From the NCBI GenBank assembly GCA_009760855.2, contig WPIO01000003.1:12306501-12366500 (forward strand): a DNA stretch of 60,000 bases. Reading direction: 5' to 3'. Both the position numbers and the translations under genes were made by a program. The notes beneath the pieces were generated by a model. It saw only the letters and a list, made by a program, of their open reading frames with translations, did not search any database and was not told where the DNA came from. Position 1 is the stretch's first letter; every line of letters begins with the position of its first letter. Shown here one piece after another: positions 22,380 through 34,420 of the stretch. The DNA is from Cristatella mucedo. Taxonomy: Eukaryota > Bryozoa > Phylactolaemata > Cristatellidae.

Positions 22380-23250
22380 AACCAAGAAATAAGTTCCAGT
22401 CAGTTATAGAAAGTTATCACTTGCAGTGTCGGCAACAGCGCTTACTGGAAGACTGTGGTTATATCATTGTCACAAAGACAGTTATCTGATAGAGCCTTTA
22501 GCGGCAAGGAACAGTAAGTTCTGTTCTTGGTCCACCCATTTTTTAAATGTATTCTCCTTGTTACCGATACAATCGCCAAAGCATAAGGCATAGGCTTTCT
22601 TTATGTAGATGATATATGAAGTTGTACCTGGTCATTAGTACCTTTTTTGAACCCACGTGACCCCGATCGAGCGTTTGTCAATTTCCAGCTGTATTAGTGA
22701 CCTGTACTTTGATGCAGTATAAACTTTCTGAAATGTAAGGGACGTAATACAAGCCAGTGGACTAGTTATAAAGTGGTGCTACTTTCCAGGAAATATGCTT
22801 AGCCATCTCCTCACAATGGGCTTGGCCAGCACATCTCCTAAGTGCCATTTGCATGCAATCTGTTGCTCCAAAATGAAGTTTCACTACAAGACCATCAGCT
22901 TACACAATCAGGTCCGCCTACTTTCAGCTAAGCACCTTTGGAAAAATTCGTGCCTCCGCTGTAATCACAGATGCCGCTTTGATCAAAGTTGATCAATGAA
23001 GACCCAGCTGGACTTCTGTAGCTTTCACTCGCAAGGCTGGTGTTAAATATGAATAAAAAGCTATACAGCTGACGAAAACTTCTGCAAGCTTGCTTGTCTG
23101 TCATGAAGGTAGCAGATTAGGGTTGCTTTCATTGACCTGCACTCGCTCTTCTGTAAGCAGTGTATTGAATCTCTTAGCTTTGTCACCCCTTTCTATTTAG
23201 TCAAGTATTCCTCATAATCCCAGCCTAGCTATCCGGAATTACTTATCAAT
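22380..23250 (+). mobile_element. LINE fragment, old, RT core to C-terminus
   Basis: Broken frames show VSSVLGPPIF (the QGSVLGP motif, near 22520), a YADD-like segment (near 22600-22630, TATGTAGATGATATATGAAG), a [13 protein letters not shown]-like stretch near 22905-22940 and a LVCHEG stretch near 23095. The order is that of a family 1-like RT. Many stops are present. Confidence 0.6.
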
Positions 23251-23400
23251 GAGGTAGCTGAGCATCTTAACCATCTGCTCTTCTCACTAAAAGAGCTGCC
23301 TCTTGTGTGTGTGCTTATTTATGCATACATAATATAAGCTTAATATAATAGACAGACATATATTTAGAGGCAAGTTGTTTAGCTGTGCCTCTCTCTCTCT

Positions 23401-23403
<3 letters not shown>

Positions 23404-23451
<48 letters not shown>
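23404..23451. repeat. (TA)n microsatellite after a short (CT)n run
   Basis: (CT)n at 23389-23402 runs into about 24 TA units, which directly abut the SINE tail at 23452. Confidence 0.97.
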
Positions 23452-23453
<2 letters not shown>

Positions 23454-23500
23454 GTGCCTGGATAGAGGTGGTTCAGTTCTCTTAGGGTTATATACAAATG
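23452..23500 (+). mobile_element. SINE A 3' tail fragment
   Basis: AAGTGCCTGGATAGAGGTGGTTCAGTTCTCTTAGGG is the family A 3' end. It lacks a head; the TA array lies where the body should be. It forms an inverted pair with the copy at 23566-23735. Confidence 0.7.
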
Positions 23501-23519
23501 AACACACACACACACACAG

Positions 23520-23549
<30 letters not shown>
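23501..23549. repeat. (CA)n microsatellite
   Basis: About 24 CA units with one GA interruption near 23519, between two oppositely oriented SINE tails. Confidence 0.97.
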
Positions 23550-23550
<1 letters not shown>

Positions 23551-23565
23551 AATATCAATATTATA

Positions 23566-23735
23566 TATATTCATTTGTGTAGAGTTCAAAGAACTTAACC
23601 TCTACCCAGGTGCATCGTTATTATAAAAGTCAGGGCTTGAGGTCTCGAATCAAATGTTCAAGGCAAGCACTTTGACCTCTCGGTCGTTAAAGTGCCAGCA
23701 CCTTTAACCCGTGGGCCGCCAGGTAGCTTACTGCA
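23566..23735 (-). mobile_element. SINE family A, diverged copy
   Basis: The minus strand shows an A-box part (ACGGGTTAAAGGTGCTGGCAC, 23693-23713), a B-box part (GATTCGAGACCTC, near 23638-23650) and the 3' end CCTGGGTAGAGGTTAAGTTCTTTGAAC (23586-23612). Insertions separate the parts. Confidence 0.7.
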
Positions 23736-25946
23736 AACCTTTGGGGGCTTAGGTAGGGAATAAAGAGTTCAATAAGGCCAGTAAAGTTGCAGACACCTGG
23801 AGGGTATGGTGTAGTATGCAACCACCTGGTAGGCATGTGGTGTAGTAATCCCAGTAAGTGTATGGTTTGCAATGCTATTGTAAAATAAGCATATTAGCAG
23901 AGCAGCATCATTAACTGGTTCAACGGAGGCATACTGCCTTTGTTGAGAAAATATTTGAAATGCATTTAAATAACTTTTGGAGTGGTGAGAGAGTTAACTT
24001 GAGGTCATGGCAACACAAATCAGCCTTTTGTTGTTGTGTAGCTCTGGTGTCGCATTGCTCTGTGCTGTTGGTTTTCAGCCATATGTTAAAAAACTGTAAC
24101 ACACTTTGTAATATTGATTCTTAGAGAGCTGGGTACTGAGGCTTCTTGCCATAGTTGGAGTATCAAACATTGTAGCACCCAGCTGGATAGGAAATATCTC
24201 ACCAGGCCATCTCACAATTTGTAAACAGGTCGTGTCCTTGGGAAGGGCTGTGCTTTCTGAGGTGGGTAGAGCACTCACCTGCATCTTTGCTCTCTCTCAT
24301 TTAACTCGAATTGGTCAACTCTGTTTAAACTACTCCATCTGCCATAGGTTGGAGACTGTGTTGATCTCTTTTTAGAAATCTCTTGTTACATTATTGTAAG
24401 TTAATAAGATGTGGATGCTGTCTGATGATTCCAATGTCACGCTCCCCAATAAAGCCATAACGTGTTGTGTGGTGTTTTTACTTTGATTAGTGGCGCAGGA
24501 AAGGATTCATGCTGTTGCTCTCCGACCTCCATGGGATCCGGAGGATTCCGGTGTTATTGTCGACCTTGGGAATGGCGACTGGCTCGTCGATAGTTGGCGG
24601 TTTTCACGCCTGGTTATTAATTAATGGTAACTGCGCACTCCGCTGCGTGAAGGTTCCTATAATGCAATCTTCAACCTGATGGGAAGCTTTCGGGGTCGGC
24701 ACACCCGGAGGTCGACAACCATTTATATGTTGTTCTGGCTTACATAGAAAATGAAACGCCACGCCATACTTACAGGCTGAAAGCCAGAGATTCCCGTTCC
24801 ATCATCTAGGGATGATCATGTCAGGGAATGAAGGCGATGAGTTCATCACTTCATCGCAGCCCAGGTAAAATCAAATCATATGAAGGTTCGATAGACATCA
24901 TGCATGTGCCAAGTGGTAAAGGTAGGTGAGAGAATAAGCAACAAAGTACGCCTGATGCTTTTCGACGCCCTTGTTTTGAATTTAAAAGAAGCTTAACTTT
25001 CAAGCATTTAAATTGGTTGTGTGTTGATTGAGGTGCAGCCTCAAGGGAGTCAATGTAGCTCCCAATTTGATCATGCTTCTCTTTCATCTGCTCCTCTTTG
25101 CAAAAGTGTCTGCCTTTATAGTCTAACTTATTTTTGGGGGTGTGAATTGTGGTATTCGGAACGGTCATCAAAGCTCTTCGAGGCGGCCTGTCAGCATGCG
25201 CTGTATGGTCAAGTCCCTGTTGACCCAATACGCCCAAGTCACTGCTTTGGGCATCGAGTAGTCTTGCCCAATATCGTCTGGGTGTCGTATTCGTGCTCAA
25301 GCTTGTTTAGGTGCTGATTTTCCTCATTATGGTAACCGTTCCTCAATAAACAGGCTTCGACGGATTTGACTACGTACACCGGTTTATGCCTAAGTTGAAA
25401 GCGTGGAAACCCGGAATGTCGTAGATTACAACCCCGTTTGCGACTAATATGACTAGTGCTTGCCGCCATGCCATTTGGCTTGAAACCAAGTCTGCTTATG
25501 TCGGACCATCATACTAAATACTAATATCATTGTACCTTGAGATACAATCTTCGTATTCCTTGGTACTTTCTTACTAGATCATGGATCCGACTCTGGCTCA
25601 ATGAGTGCTTAAATTTGTCTTATTTCTGAGATGCTAATGAGCTTTTCAATGAGTCGAGTAACAACCGATAAGTGGGCAATAAGGCATGCGCCCGTGTGAA
25701 TTTGCGCCAGTGTCGCTTGTGTAGGTAGCTCTCTTTGCTGTGCAACTATATCGATGTTACCGTAGGGTGCTCAGTTGGCATTATGTGGGGCAACTGAGTC
25801 ACAGAAAAACGGATCCAATAAAATATAATAATAATTCATCTGTTTAGTAACACCCTAGCAGAAACTTAATCATTCTGGAAAGTTTCCTAATATGGACTGA
25901 GTTTCAATGCTCCAAGTGTCAGACGAATGGCTCGCATTGATCTTCG
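23736..25946. other. Intergenic stretch, no recognisable gene
   Basis: AT-rich with short open frames on both strands (the longest about 149 codons, minus strand 24851-25300). None shows a domain, and no splice-consistent exon pair was found. Confidence 0.4.
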
Positions 25947-25995
25947 TAGGGCGAGCACCTTTAACCGCTGACCTCAAACCAGATAGCCGGGTTGT
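25947..25995 (-). mobile_element. SINE family A head only
   Basis: The reverse complement of 25952-25981 reads TGGTTTGAGGTCAGCGGTTAAAGGTGCTCG, the A-box half of family A. The B box and tail are absent. Confidence 0.6.
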
Positions 25996-26139
25996 GCCAG
26001 TGAGAGTGGCCTTTACCTTTTTGCTGAAAGCTCTTCGACAAAATCAGACCACCGGTGTCGCGGGGCTTCCTCAGCGAACTAAAAGCCTAAGGGCATGGGT
26101 TGCCAGGACTTTAGTGGTGGAAAGTTAATTCTTTGAAAT

Positions 26140-26584
26140 GCGAGGGATGCCGATGTTCAAGGATTTACCATCGAATGAAATCGCACTCCGCCCCCCCAAA
26201 CTCACTGTAATTAAATGAACTGTTATTTTAGGGTCTGAACATTTTAGGAAGAGCCTTTTAGAAGCACGAGGTCGCCTGCTGCCTTAGAGTTGCCTAAAAG
26301 AACCCCACCCTGTTCAGCAAGCCCTTGGGGGCAGTGCGATCGCCCCCTTTCTTAAAAACAAATAGTAGTCCCGTTAACTGACCAGGAGCGTGAATTTCTC
26401 GGCCCTGAAGAAGCACTGTTATGCCGTGTTCTTTTAGCCTCATTTATAGGAATACACCCATCCCTCGTAAACGAGAACAAAAAGCCTCGAGCCTGTTGGC
26501 CCTTCGCGAAAGACCAGAAGGCTATGAGGTGCAGCCTCAAAGTTCCCCCAACGGTCATAGCCTCAGACAACAGCGACAATAATG
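26140..26584. other. Intergenic stretch, no recognisable gene
   Basis: Contains a C-run near 26190-26197. The 75-codon minus-strand open frame at 26352-26579 has no recognisable feature. Confidence 0.4.
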
Positions 26585-26632
26585 ATGTGCTAGCTGTTTT
26601 AGCTGATTAATAGCCTCATTTATATAGTAGTA
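26585..26632 (-). mobile_element. SINE family B 3' end, interrupted by a LINE
   Basis: GCTAGCTGTTTTAGCTGATTAATAGCCTCATTTATATAG matches the 3' end of family B (compare 6858-6890). Homology stops where the LINE tail begins at about 26633. Confidence 0.6.
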
Positions 26633-27365
26633 ATAATTATACATTTTTTGATAGTAAGTGCCCTCAGAGAACTCGATCTCTTTCACGGACCACCTCCCAT
26701 TTTCAGTGTGTGAAGCACGATCGAATGGCGTTAGTGGTGCATGCTCAATAAACAACGAGAATTGAGAGGTTGGGGGCGACCTGCACAAGGTCAGCACATA
26801 AGTATGGGCGGTGGCAGCATGCAACAGTGTCACCCATGCTATTGATTACAATGAATCACGAGACCAATTAAATTTGTTGTGATAAATAGATGCGTTTCTT
26901 ACTTCTTTTAAATGGTCAGAGTCGATGCTCATGGCAAAGTCGGGAGTGAGTTTCAGGTCATGAGCATGGCTGCACCCAGTGTGTTGGGTAATGGTCTCCA
27001 AAGGGATTTGAGACGCAGGCTGCAAGAGATAGGGGGTAAACAATGAAAGATTCCAGTAAGGTACGATGCTTAGCTAGGTGTGAAACAGTGCAAATCTGGG
27101 ATAGGTAGCTTGAGCCAAAGAGAAAGTGAAGGGGCCCAAATGTGACAGAACTGTGTGTCGAGCTGCAAAGTTGCTTGACTGTGAGCCAGTGGAGGTCGGC
27201 GAGAAGGTAGAGATGTGGCAACTGCGAGGCTCACGACTGGATAAACCTAGCTGCCGAGTTTTGCACCTTCTGTAAGAGCCTGAAGTTGCACAGGCCGTAG
27301 ACCAGCAAGCGCCCGAGTTACAGAAAAGCCAAGACGGGATGTGACAACGTGGACTACTCGATGTA
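26633..27365 (-). mobile_element. LINE family 1, 3' part
   Basis: On the minus strand: a TAATAATAATTATAC-type tail (26630-26645), the 3' hairpin (TGCCCTCAGAGAACTCGATCTCTTTC), then the C-terminal coding region with FGDHYP, HLAKHRTLLESF and [14 protein letters not shown] recognisable between stops. The homology fades near 27365. Confidence 0.8.
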
Positions 27366-28226
27366 GTATCCCCTCAAGACTAAACAGCGCCTAATATAGC
27401 GACAGAAGAGCCTTACCAGTTATCACTAACTTCAAATATAAATAAAAATAATACCCCACTGCAGGACCTCAAAATTAATTTTTGCATGAATCCCGGAAGA
27501 GTGAAAGCACCTTTACAATCCGCAGACTTATGGGGTCAGGTTAACGGCTCGATAGCCTCATTCTTAGACGCAGTGTAGTTGGAAGCAAATGCCGTCGCTT
27601 TCAACTCCACACCCATCATAAATTAAGGAGGTATACCTTTCGGTTTTGCAAAATTTGCTTGGTTTAAATAAGGAAAACCTGTTCGAATGCCAACATCTAA
27701 AACATGCAGCTGAATTGAAAATTCTTGATTTGTGGTATTTTTTGAGTTAATCGATGAGCGCTGATGATTAGCAATGGACGTGCTCTTTTCTGTCTTCTTT
27801 TTTTAAAGATCTAAAGCAGCTTGCTGATTGAATGATCTTTCTTCGCAAGTACGTTAGCTCACGCACTGACAGAACACAGGTTGATTGAGTTGACAAACGA
27901 TCCTGAGAAAGACAGCGTGAACAATCACTTTAACTGACTCATTAAGGAAGTACCTGAAACTCCATAAAACCACTGCGTTAGTAGCAACGCTGCATTTTCA
28001 GAAAAACTGCAGCGAGCCATCTATTATTAATAATAGTACTACATTTTGATAAAAACTAAGCTCGAATAGGCTTGAGAGTCATTGTGCTGTCATTATCCCT
28101 TAAAATTGAAAACCTTTGCAAACAGCACTATGATGAAGTAAGTTCCGACAGACAATACTCTGGACAACAAGGTTAAGGCCTAGACAAAGCAATTATTACA
28201 TTATTATTTAGCTAGAATCCTTTACT

Positions 28227-28229
<3 letters not shown>
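27366..28229. other. Intergenic stretch with a possible SINE B scrap
   Basis: 27393-27430 (TATAGCGACAGAAGAGCCTTACCAGTTATCAC) matches the 3' end of SINE family B in the same orientation as the 6853 copy; its remainder is not recognisable. Nothing else is seen. Confidence 0.4.

Positions 28230-28284
<55 letters not shown>
28230..28284. repeat. (TA)n microsatellite
   Basis: About 25 TA units with a TATG interruption near 28272. Confidence 0.97.
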
Positions 28285-29127
28285 CAATACCGAGCAAGCT
28301 TAGGGCAGAACATTGTTGAAGTTTTATTAGGGAAGGCTTCGAAGAGCGAGCAAACGCCATCCGCACAGAACAGAGAGCTTAGAATCTTCTGAAAGCGGCT
28401 TCACTCTCCCAGCCCTTTTCGAGTTGAATAAGAAGTTACGGCCGCACTAGGCGTATTTGCCGATTCGCCAGCCCGAATCTTTTGGTTTATCATAATAACA
28501 TCCCTGAGAATCATCTTTCGCTGCGCACTTCAGAAAGGTGGAGGACAATCAGTCCGAGAAGGTAATTGTTCCAGCGGCATTGTCCAGTAGAAACCCGGCA
28601 CCATTGGTGCTATTCATCGCGCTGCTGTTGGCTCAAACACAAGAACGCCAGAGTCACATAGTCGACTGAAAAGAGGTCCAATTGACTAGGCAGTGCTAGC
28701 TGAGAGTCACAGCACACAAGAGCTTTGAGGGGCTTCTGGCGAACGTACAGAAGCCAACATTCCAACTTTGAAGTTTGTAGAAAAGACGACGATGACTTGA
28801 GTGCCTTTACATGATGAGGAGACAGTGAATAAGGTTACAGGGTCAGCGGCTCAGTTGAGTTTGCGAGCCATCACGGAAGACGCACGTGTAGCGCTCGAGA
28901 TGTTGAGTTTAATTTGAGCCTAGACCAGATAAAGTGGCCTAGCCAGTAATGTAACCCCGAAATAAGAAGAAGTCTTGGGGCCGTTTAAATGAGTTTTAAC
29001 CTGGCCGGGGCGCCCTGAGTTTAGACATTACACCATGAGCCATGCTCGAATACACACTACAATCCACTGCGTTCTGAGTCAATGAAAGAAAGAAATGCCA
29101 TGCAACAACAGCTCCTTTTGTTGATAA
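28285..29127. other. Intergenic stretch, no recognisable gene
   Basis: Short frames only; no motif, repeat match or exon-like segment. Confidence 0.4.
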
Positions 29128-29735
29128 TAATAATAATACGTTTGCTATAGCGCCCCTCAGAGAACTGGGCCACTTTGAGCATTTTGGTACAAAGAGCATG
29201 ACTGAATGGTTAGTGGCAAAGCATGGTCAATGGACAACAAAGCACAATCATGTGGTTTACATGGTGCTGTACAAAGCGTCGGTCTCATAAGGACTCAAAG
29301 TTGACGTAACCGCCTGTGAATCTATCCCACCAAATGCCAGATAAACAGATGCGTTTAGTTTCTTTAGGTCGCAGGTGGAGATGTCGATGCAAGTCAGAGG
29401 AGTTCCAGACTTTGGGAGCATACGAACTAAAGCGGCACTGGCCTGGGAAGATTTTATGTTTACCATGAGGTAAACGATTACATTTAGAAATGCAGGTGGT
29501 AGGGTAAGCAGCCCAGGTGGGGGAGCAGATTTGGATATTTACGCTGGAGCTAAATAATGACTAAAAGTGAGTGAAAAACCTGAAGTCGTTGTGTTGATTG
29601 GGAAAGCCAGTGCAGGCTGGCGAGACGCCGATGTGGCAACCAACGCCAACAGCACGCGCTTAGTTGCAGTATTTACACAATACGGCGCCTCGACTGCACA
29701 GGCCGACAGACCTGCAAGCAAAGTGAGTTGCAGTT
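29128..29735 (-). mobile_element. LINE family 1, 3' part, degenerate
   Basis: On the minus strand: a TTATTATTATTATCAA tail at 29124-29139, a remnant hairpin (CCCAGTTCTCTGAGGGGCGCTATAG), then patches of the C-terminal region, such as GCTCCCAAAGTCTGGAACTCC-like sequence near 29400-29425 and ACTGGCTTTCCCAATCAACAC near 29595-29615. Confidence 0.7.
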
Positions 29736-29749
29736 TGAGATTGCAGTTG

Positions 29750-30060
29750 CCCAATGACGGTTGGTTCTCCCTACCAAGCCGAACTGCTGCACCAGTTTCA
29801 GCCTCTTCAGCCCCTCGTAGGTCCCGTATCGACAATAAATTAGCTGTTTGTGACTCTTTTCTGCTGGAAGACTCCTTACAACAAGCTTAGCCTTTGTAGG
29901 TCCTAGACTGTGGAACTTTTCTGCTTCCTAAAATTTTATGAAACTGACTCTACTATTATCTGCTAATAACTATAGTTTATCCTTTCAGTTGTCCGAGCTG
30001 CAACTTCATATCATCACCACCAATTGCTCTCCGACTTCAATATTATTCCGACTTTCTTTG
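29750..30060 (+). mobile_element. LINE family 2 C-terminal fragment, tentative
   Basis: In broken frames the sequence reads YQAELLHQFQPLQ and a GLDCGTF-like stretch (compare the PYLAELLHHF and PRLWNSLP motifs of CR1/L2 C-termini). It directly adjoins an oppositely oriented family 1 fragment. Similar to 34120-34420. Confidence 0.5.
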
Positions 30061-33000
30061 TTATGGAGATGAAATATGTTAGAATGTGTCGAATAAAATG
30101 CAAGAAAGCCGCTTAGGCTTTGGATGTGCATTATACAAAACTGTTCGTAAACACCTATAGTCTCCTTATATTTCTGCAGAGTTACAGACCGATGATAATA
30201 TATTACATGTCACAAATGTAATGGGATCAACGCCTGGATGTGGCATCCTTGGTTCCAAGGCCCAAATCAGGGAAGGCTACGGTTATAACTGAGTTAGACT
30301 CAATTTGACTGTTAGAGCTGATGTCAGCTCATCGTAGAAAGGTCACTTTGGGAGCAGACTTAGATTTGGGAAAGATTCCGAATGGGAGAGATGCTGGCAG
30401 ACGCGATTTGAACATGACCCCTTCAATTCTCGAAGTCATATCTGGAAGTTTGCCTAGGCAGTAAAGTTGATTTCACACATTAAATTTAGTAAAGAGCAGC
30501 AATCCACTAAACTGCAGCCAACAAATCATTAGTTGATATCCTCTTATTAGTTCAGAATACAACTATCTGTTACTTGTCGACACTAAGCATAAGTCGCTCA
30601 AACAGGACGTTGCTTTATGAAATTGCTTATTGTCTCACTAACTGTTTTGATCGCTTCCTTTTAGACGTAAAGGCCCAGAAAGAGATTAGGGTTGCTGAGA
30701 CTTTACCAATGAAATAAGGCTTGGTTTAATCATTACAATCGTTTTTACCGGGAACCTTGGATGATTTCGGCAAACGATCGGCTGAGTATTAGGAAGATCG
30801 GCAAAAGGCCATCCATAAGAGATGACGTGGAAACGATGAAGTATTCTGCCTTTGCCGCTCCATTGAAACTCAGACAGTTCAGCGCGATGATATGGTCCAC
30901 ACAGGACTGCAGTAAAATGATTGTGCCCTGAACTGAAAAAGAAAGAACCGCCACGACGAGCGTCAGAAAGGTATGATTACCTCTGCGAAAGCTCACCAAA
31001 ACGTGATGTCTGCTTAATAGGCGCGGCTGAAGCGAGCCGCCAGGTGAATGTCTCAATTTTGATAGCTGCAATTTTCGTGGTCTGATATAACGACCGGCCG
31101 GTGTGCATCCGGACGGCCCACGGATTTTTCACGGTGCCGCTGTGGCCTTACAGGCACCAGCGCGTCTGGCTTCCTTTTCGGGATTGATTTGATAAACGCC
31201 GAGCGCGACTCCCTCCGCCGGTATCGTTTGAGGCGCGGTCACGAACTCTCGTCGCCTGCGCCCCAGTGGACGAAAGCGGCGAAGCTCCCAGCGTGGCGGT
31301 GGCCATTGGCTGACGGCAGGGATTCCATGTACGTGGCAGGCGGAGGAATTCCTTACAGTGATTGATCGATCGACACTGCGCCGCCCTTATCCTCGGAGAT
31401 CATGGCCAGTGGGCAAAAATCAGGGTGGTGGTTTGACCTGCGTTGAATCTGGGTGTTGTTTCCTCCTCGCGATAGAGCGGGAAACATTATGGTCATTGTC
31501 TTCGACGGCATATTGTTGTTCTCCTGGTGATCTGAGTTTAGCCAAAATGTCCTCACCGTCATTTTTTTTGATAATCTCGAAAATGAATGTGTACTCATAA
31601 AGTGAGAAAATGACTCTATAGCCCAATTCTTTGTCAAAATCAAATTAAGAGTATTGTATGTACCACTAAAAGATTTTATTTTTTTTCGAAGTTACCAACA
31701 TTTTCAGATAATGACTCTCGTTACTTCCTGATGAGCTGCAACTAAACTGGTAGTCTAATTTCACGTGTGACTTTCAGCTTTCGAGCCTAATGTGGATGTG
31801 GAGCCCATTGTGCTCAATAATGGCGGATACCACGCTGCAGCCTCCTGACAGCTGTCGCACGCCCAATTTGGAAATCACACCTACAATCATCCTGGCGCCC
31901 AACCAGGTTGCAGACAGCATAAACATGAGACTTGGGAGCTGGTTTCTCTTGTGAGCTCTGAACATCCAACTGGACGGGAATGTTAGCGGCGCAATCTCGC
32001 TTCTGATAAACCCTGTTACTCAATGTGGAGCTGTACCGCCACAGGAGTGTCGGAAAATCAATTTTGATGTATGGATTCTAGCTACGCTCCCAAGCTCCTG
32101 CAATGTTTGGAGAAAGTGACTGTGCTTAATAAAAATAGAGAGCTCATTTTTTACTTGCTTCCTCTTCGCAAGGTTGGTCTGGTATACAAATTCCACAGTT
32201 GAAAGAATCAAATATCATCCTGCAGCGGAGTGCCTTCTTTTGAAAAGGAAAAGTTAGTGAAGTCGTATCGACCTGCAGATGATCGCAACAATTGTTTGAT
32301 AGCGGTATGCTTGAAAGGTCAATTATTGCCAATCAGATTTTGGATAAGTAATAATGAATCATATTTGCTAAGAGGATAACAACATCTTTAACTTGAAAGT
32401 TCATGTTGAATCGTCTTTTGACCGTTGTAGATGATTGGCCTTTGTTGGCAGCTAGGTCGCCATGGTTTCATGAGGAAAACACCAGGTAAGGGTGGTTGCC
32501 GAACCCTTTATCCGGAGGTGGTCGTCTGAATCTCGCCGGGAACTTTATACAGCCGCGGGCGGCGCGGAAATAGCCACACATGCTCTTCTGTCGCTGGTGG
32601 GCACTGAGGCTTGCATGAATCATAGTATTACTATTAGTCGCGCTGAACATTTGCACGGAACACTCGAACCTGTATACATTGATCTTGCTCAATTCACGTA
32701 GTAGGTTCACGCTGATAAATGTAGCCCAGTCAGTTTGTTTCCAGCGCCGCTCAGTAATGGCACTACCCTTTGTTCGAATCACCAGCCACTCCTGCCAGAC
32801 CTCAAAGCGGCCACTTCAGTCCCCCCAAACCCTGTTCTCCACTTGTCCAGTGGCGCCATGCCAGGGCTCCCTGAGGTCTTGAGGATCTGCCGAGTTACCT
32901 TCCTGGCATTGCACTGTGATCTGCTCTGATCCAGGAAGTTAGCTCGGCACGGGTGCCTGCCCTGCCCTGCCTGCCTGCTCAGCCCTGGGCCTTCTGGCAG

Positions 33001-34119
33001 CACCAGACTGAACCACCGCCTTGATCTGCTTGATCGGCGAGCCTTCGCGGCAGCAAAGCATGACTGACTGAGCAGCGGTAGCAGCCTTTAGCACGCGTCA
33101 CTTATTGCATTGGTTGTAGCTCATCGACGGCCAAGCGATTGGTCGAAGATCTCGCTGGCTTTTTCGCATTGTCGCTCGCACGTTCTCGCAGCACGCCAGC
33201 GGTCGCCGGTTTTTCAGGTCGCCATCCGACGGTCGAGTCTTAGAGGCTCGAAAGCGATCGGCTGGATAGCTGCAGGCAGCAGGCGATACAGGCGCGTAAA
33301 CGCGCCTGTCCGACAACCTCATTCATACAAAAAGACGACGGAAAAAGCTCCCGGAGTGTCGCCTATTTCCCCATCGCAGCCGGCTACTGAGAATCGCCCG
33401 CCCCTGATTCTGAAACCCACGACCTGGTGGCCGTAATGGTGTCGAGCGTGCCAACCCTGACCGAAACCGATGATTGAAGCTCCGGCTTGCACGTGCGGCT
33501 GGTTTGTTTGGTTTACGACCCCATCCGAAAAACTGAGAAAGGTCAGTTTGCGGATGTAAAAAGAAGACGTACACAGTACATGCCACAAGCACATTGGAAG
33601 TGGCAGCAGCAAGTCCGCCTTCAGCGCTTTTCTGCATGCACACCGCGAACTATGATGTCGTTAGCTCAGTTGCCTTTCCCCCTAATTAAATTCGATCAAA
33701 AGATCCGAACCCGTCAGCGTAAAGATACACAGCAGAAATGTTTGAGGCTGGAAGATGCCTGGCAAAATAGCACAGAAACTTTAATTAGAGAGGATACCTG
33801 CAAGCAAAAACGTACGCAAATTTTTTTAGATCCAATGGGGATTTTCCGTAAACATTAAAGAAGGTGGCCCTTGGAATTAAAAATAAAAAGCGTTAGGAAC
33901 CAGTTCATGACGACGCCTACCGAATGCCAACTAGTCCCAATTTATGTTTTAGCTTGATTGATGTACTCCGGTTTGGCTGGACGGTGAAAAAAAAAAACCC
34001 CCCTCGGCAACCATTACTATTGCTGAGTTTATTCAAAAACCCAAAGGTTCAGTCATGTGACTCCCTCTTTCAAAAGAGCTGCGATGCTTAGTAGTGGATA
34101 GAGTGAAATTACTCTACCC
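30061..34119. other. Intergenic stretch, mostly featureless
   Basis: Within it I see a GC-richer CpG-containing patch at 31085-31350, a probable LINE tail scrap at 30668-30700 (GGCCCAGAAAGAGATTAGGG), a SINE B scrap at 33388-33435 on the minus strand (reverse complement of GAATCGCCCGCCCCTGATTC and AAACCCACGACC), and GC-rich DNA at 32930-33440. The overlapping open frames on both strands show no domains. Confidence 0.4.
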
Positions 34120-34420
34120 CAAGGCCCACACCGTGGTTGCCTCTCGATACCGATCGGAACTGCTGCCCCACTTTCAGCCTCCTACTTTCTCCTAGGGCCT
34201 TTGCGACGACAATTAACAATTCCATCAAAGTTCTTGAAAACTGTTGACGACAGAAGCTTCTCCTTTGCAGTCAAGACTGCTGAGTCACTTTAATAATCCT
34301 ACGCATCGACATCTACCCAGGTAAACTGTTGGATATAGTTTCCAGCCATTCTTGACCTGCCCAAGCTTTGTCAATCCTCAAACTCCCTCTTCAGCCACCT
34401 TCTCTGCTTCTCCTCCCTAT
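34120..34420 (+). mobile_element. LINE family 2 C-terminal fragment, tentative
   Basis: It resembles 29770-29900: GGAACTGCTGCCCCACTTTCAGCCTCC against CGAACTGCTGCACCAGTTTCAGCCTC. It also reads KTVDDRSFSFAVKTAESL near 34233-34290, corresponding to the conserved GDRSFSFAxPxLWNSLP region. No tail is identified. Confidence 0.5.
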
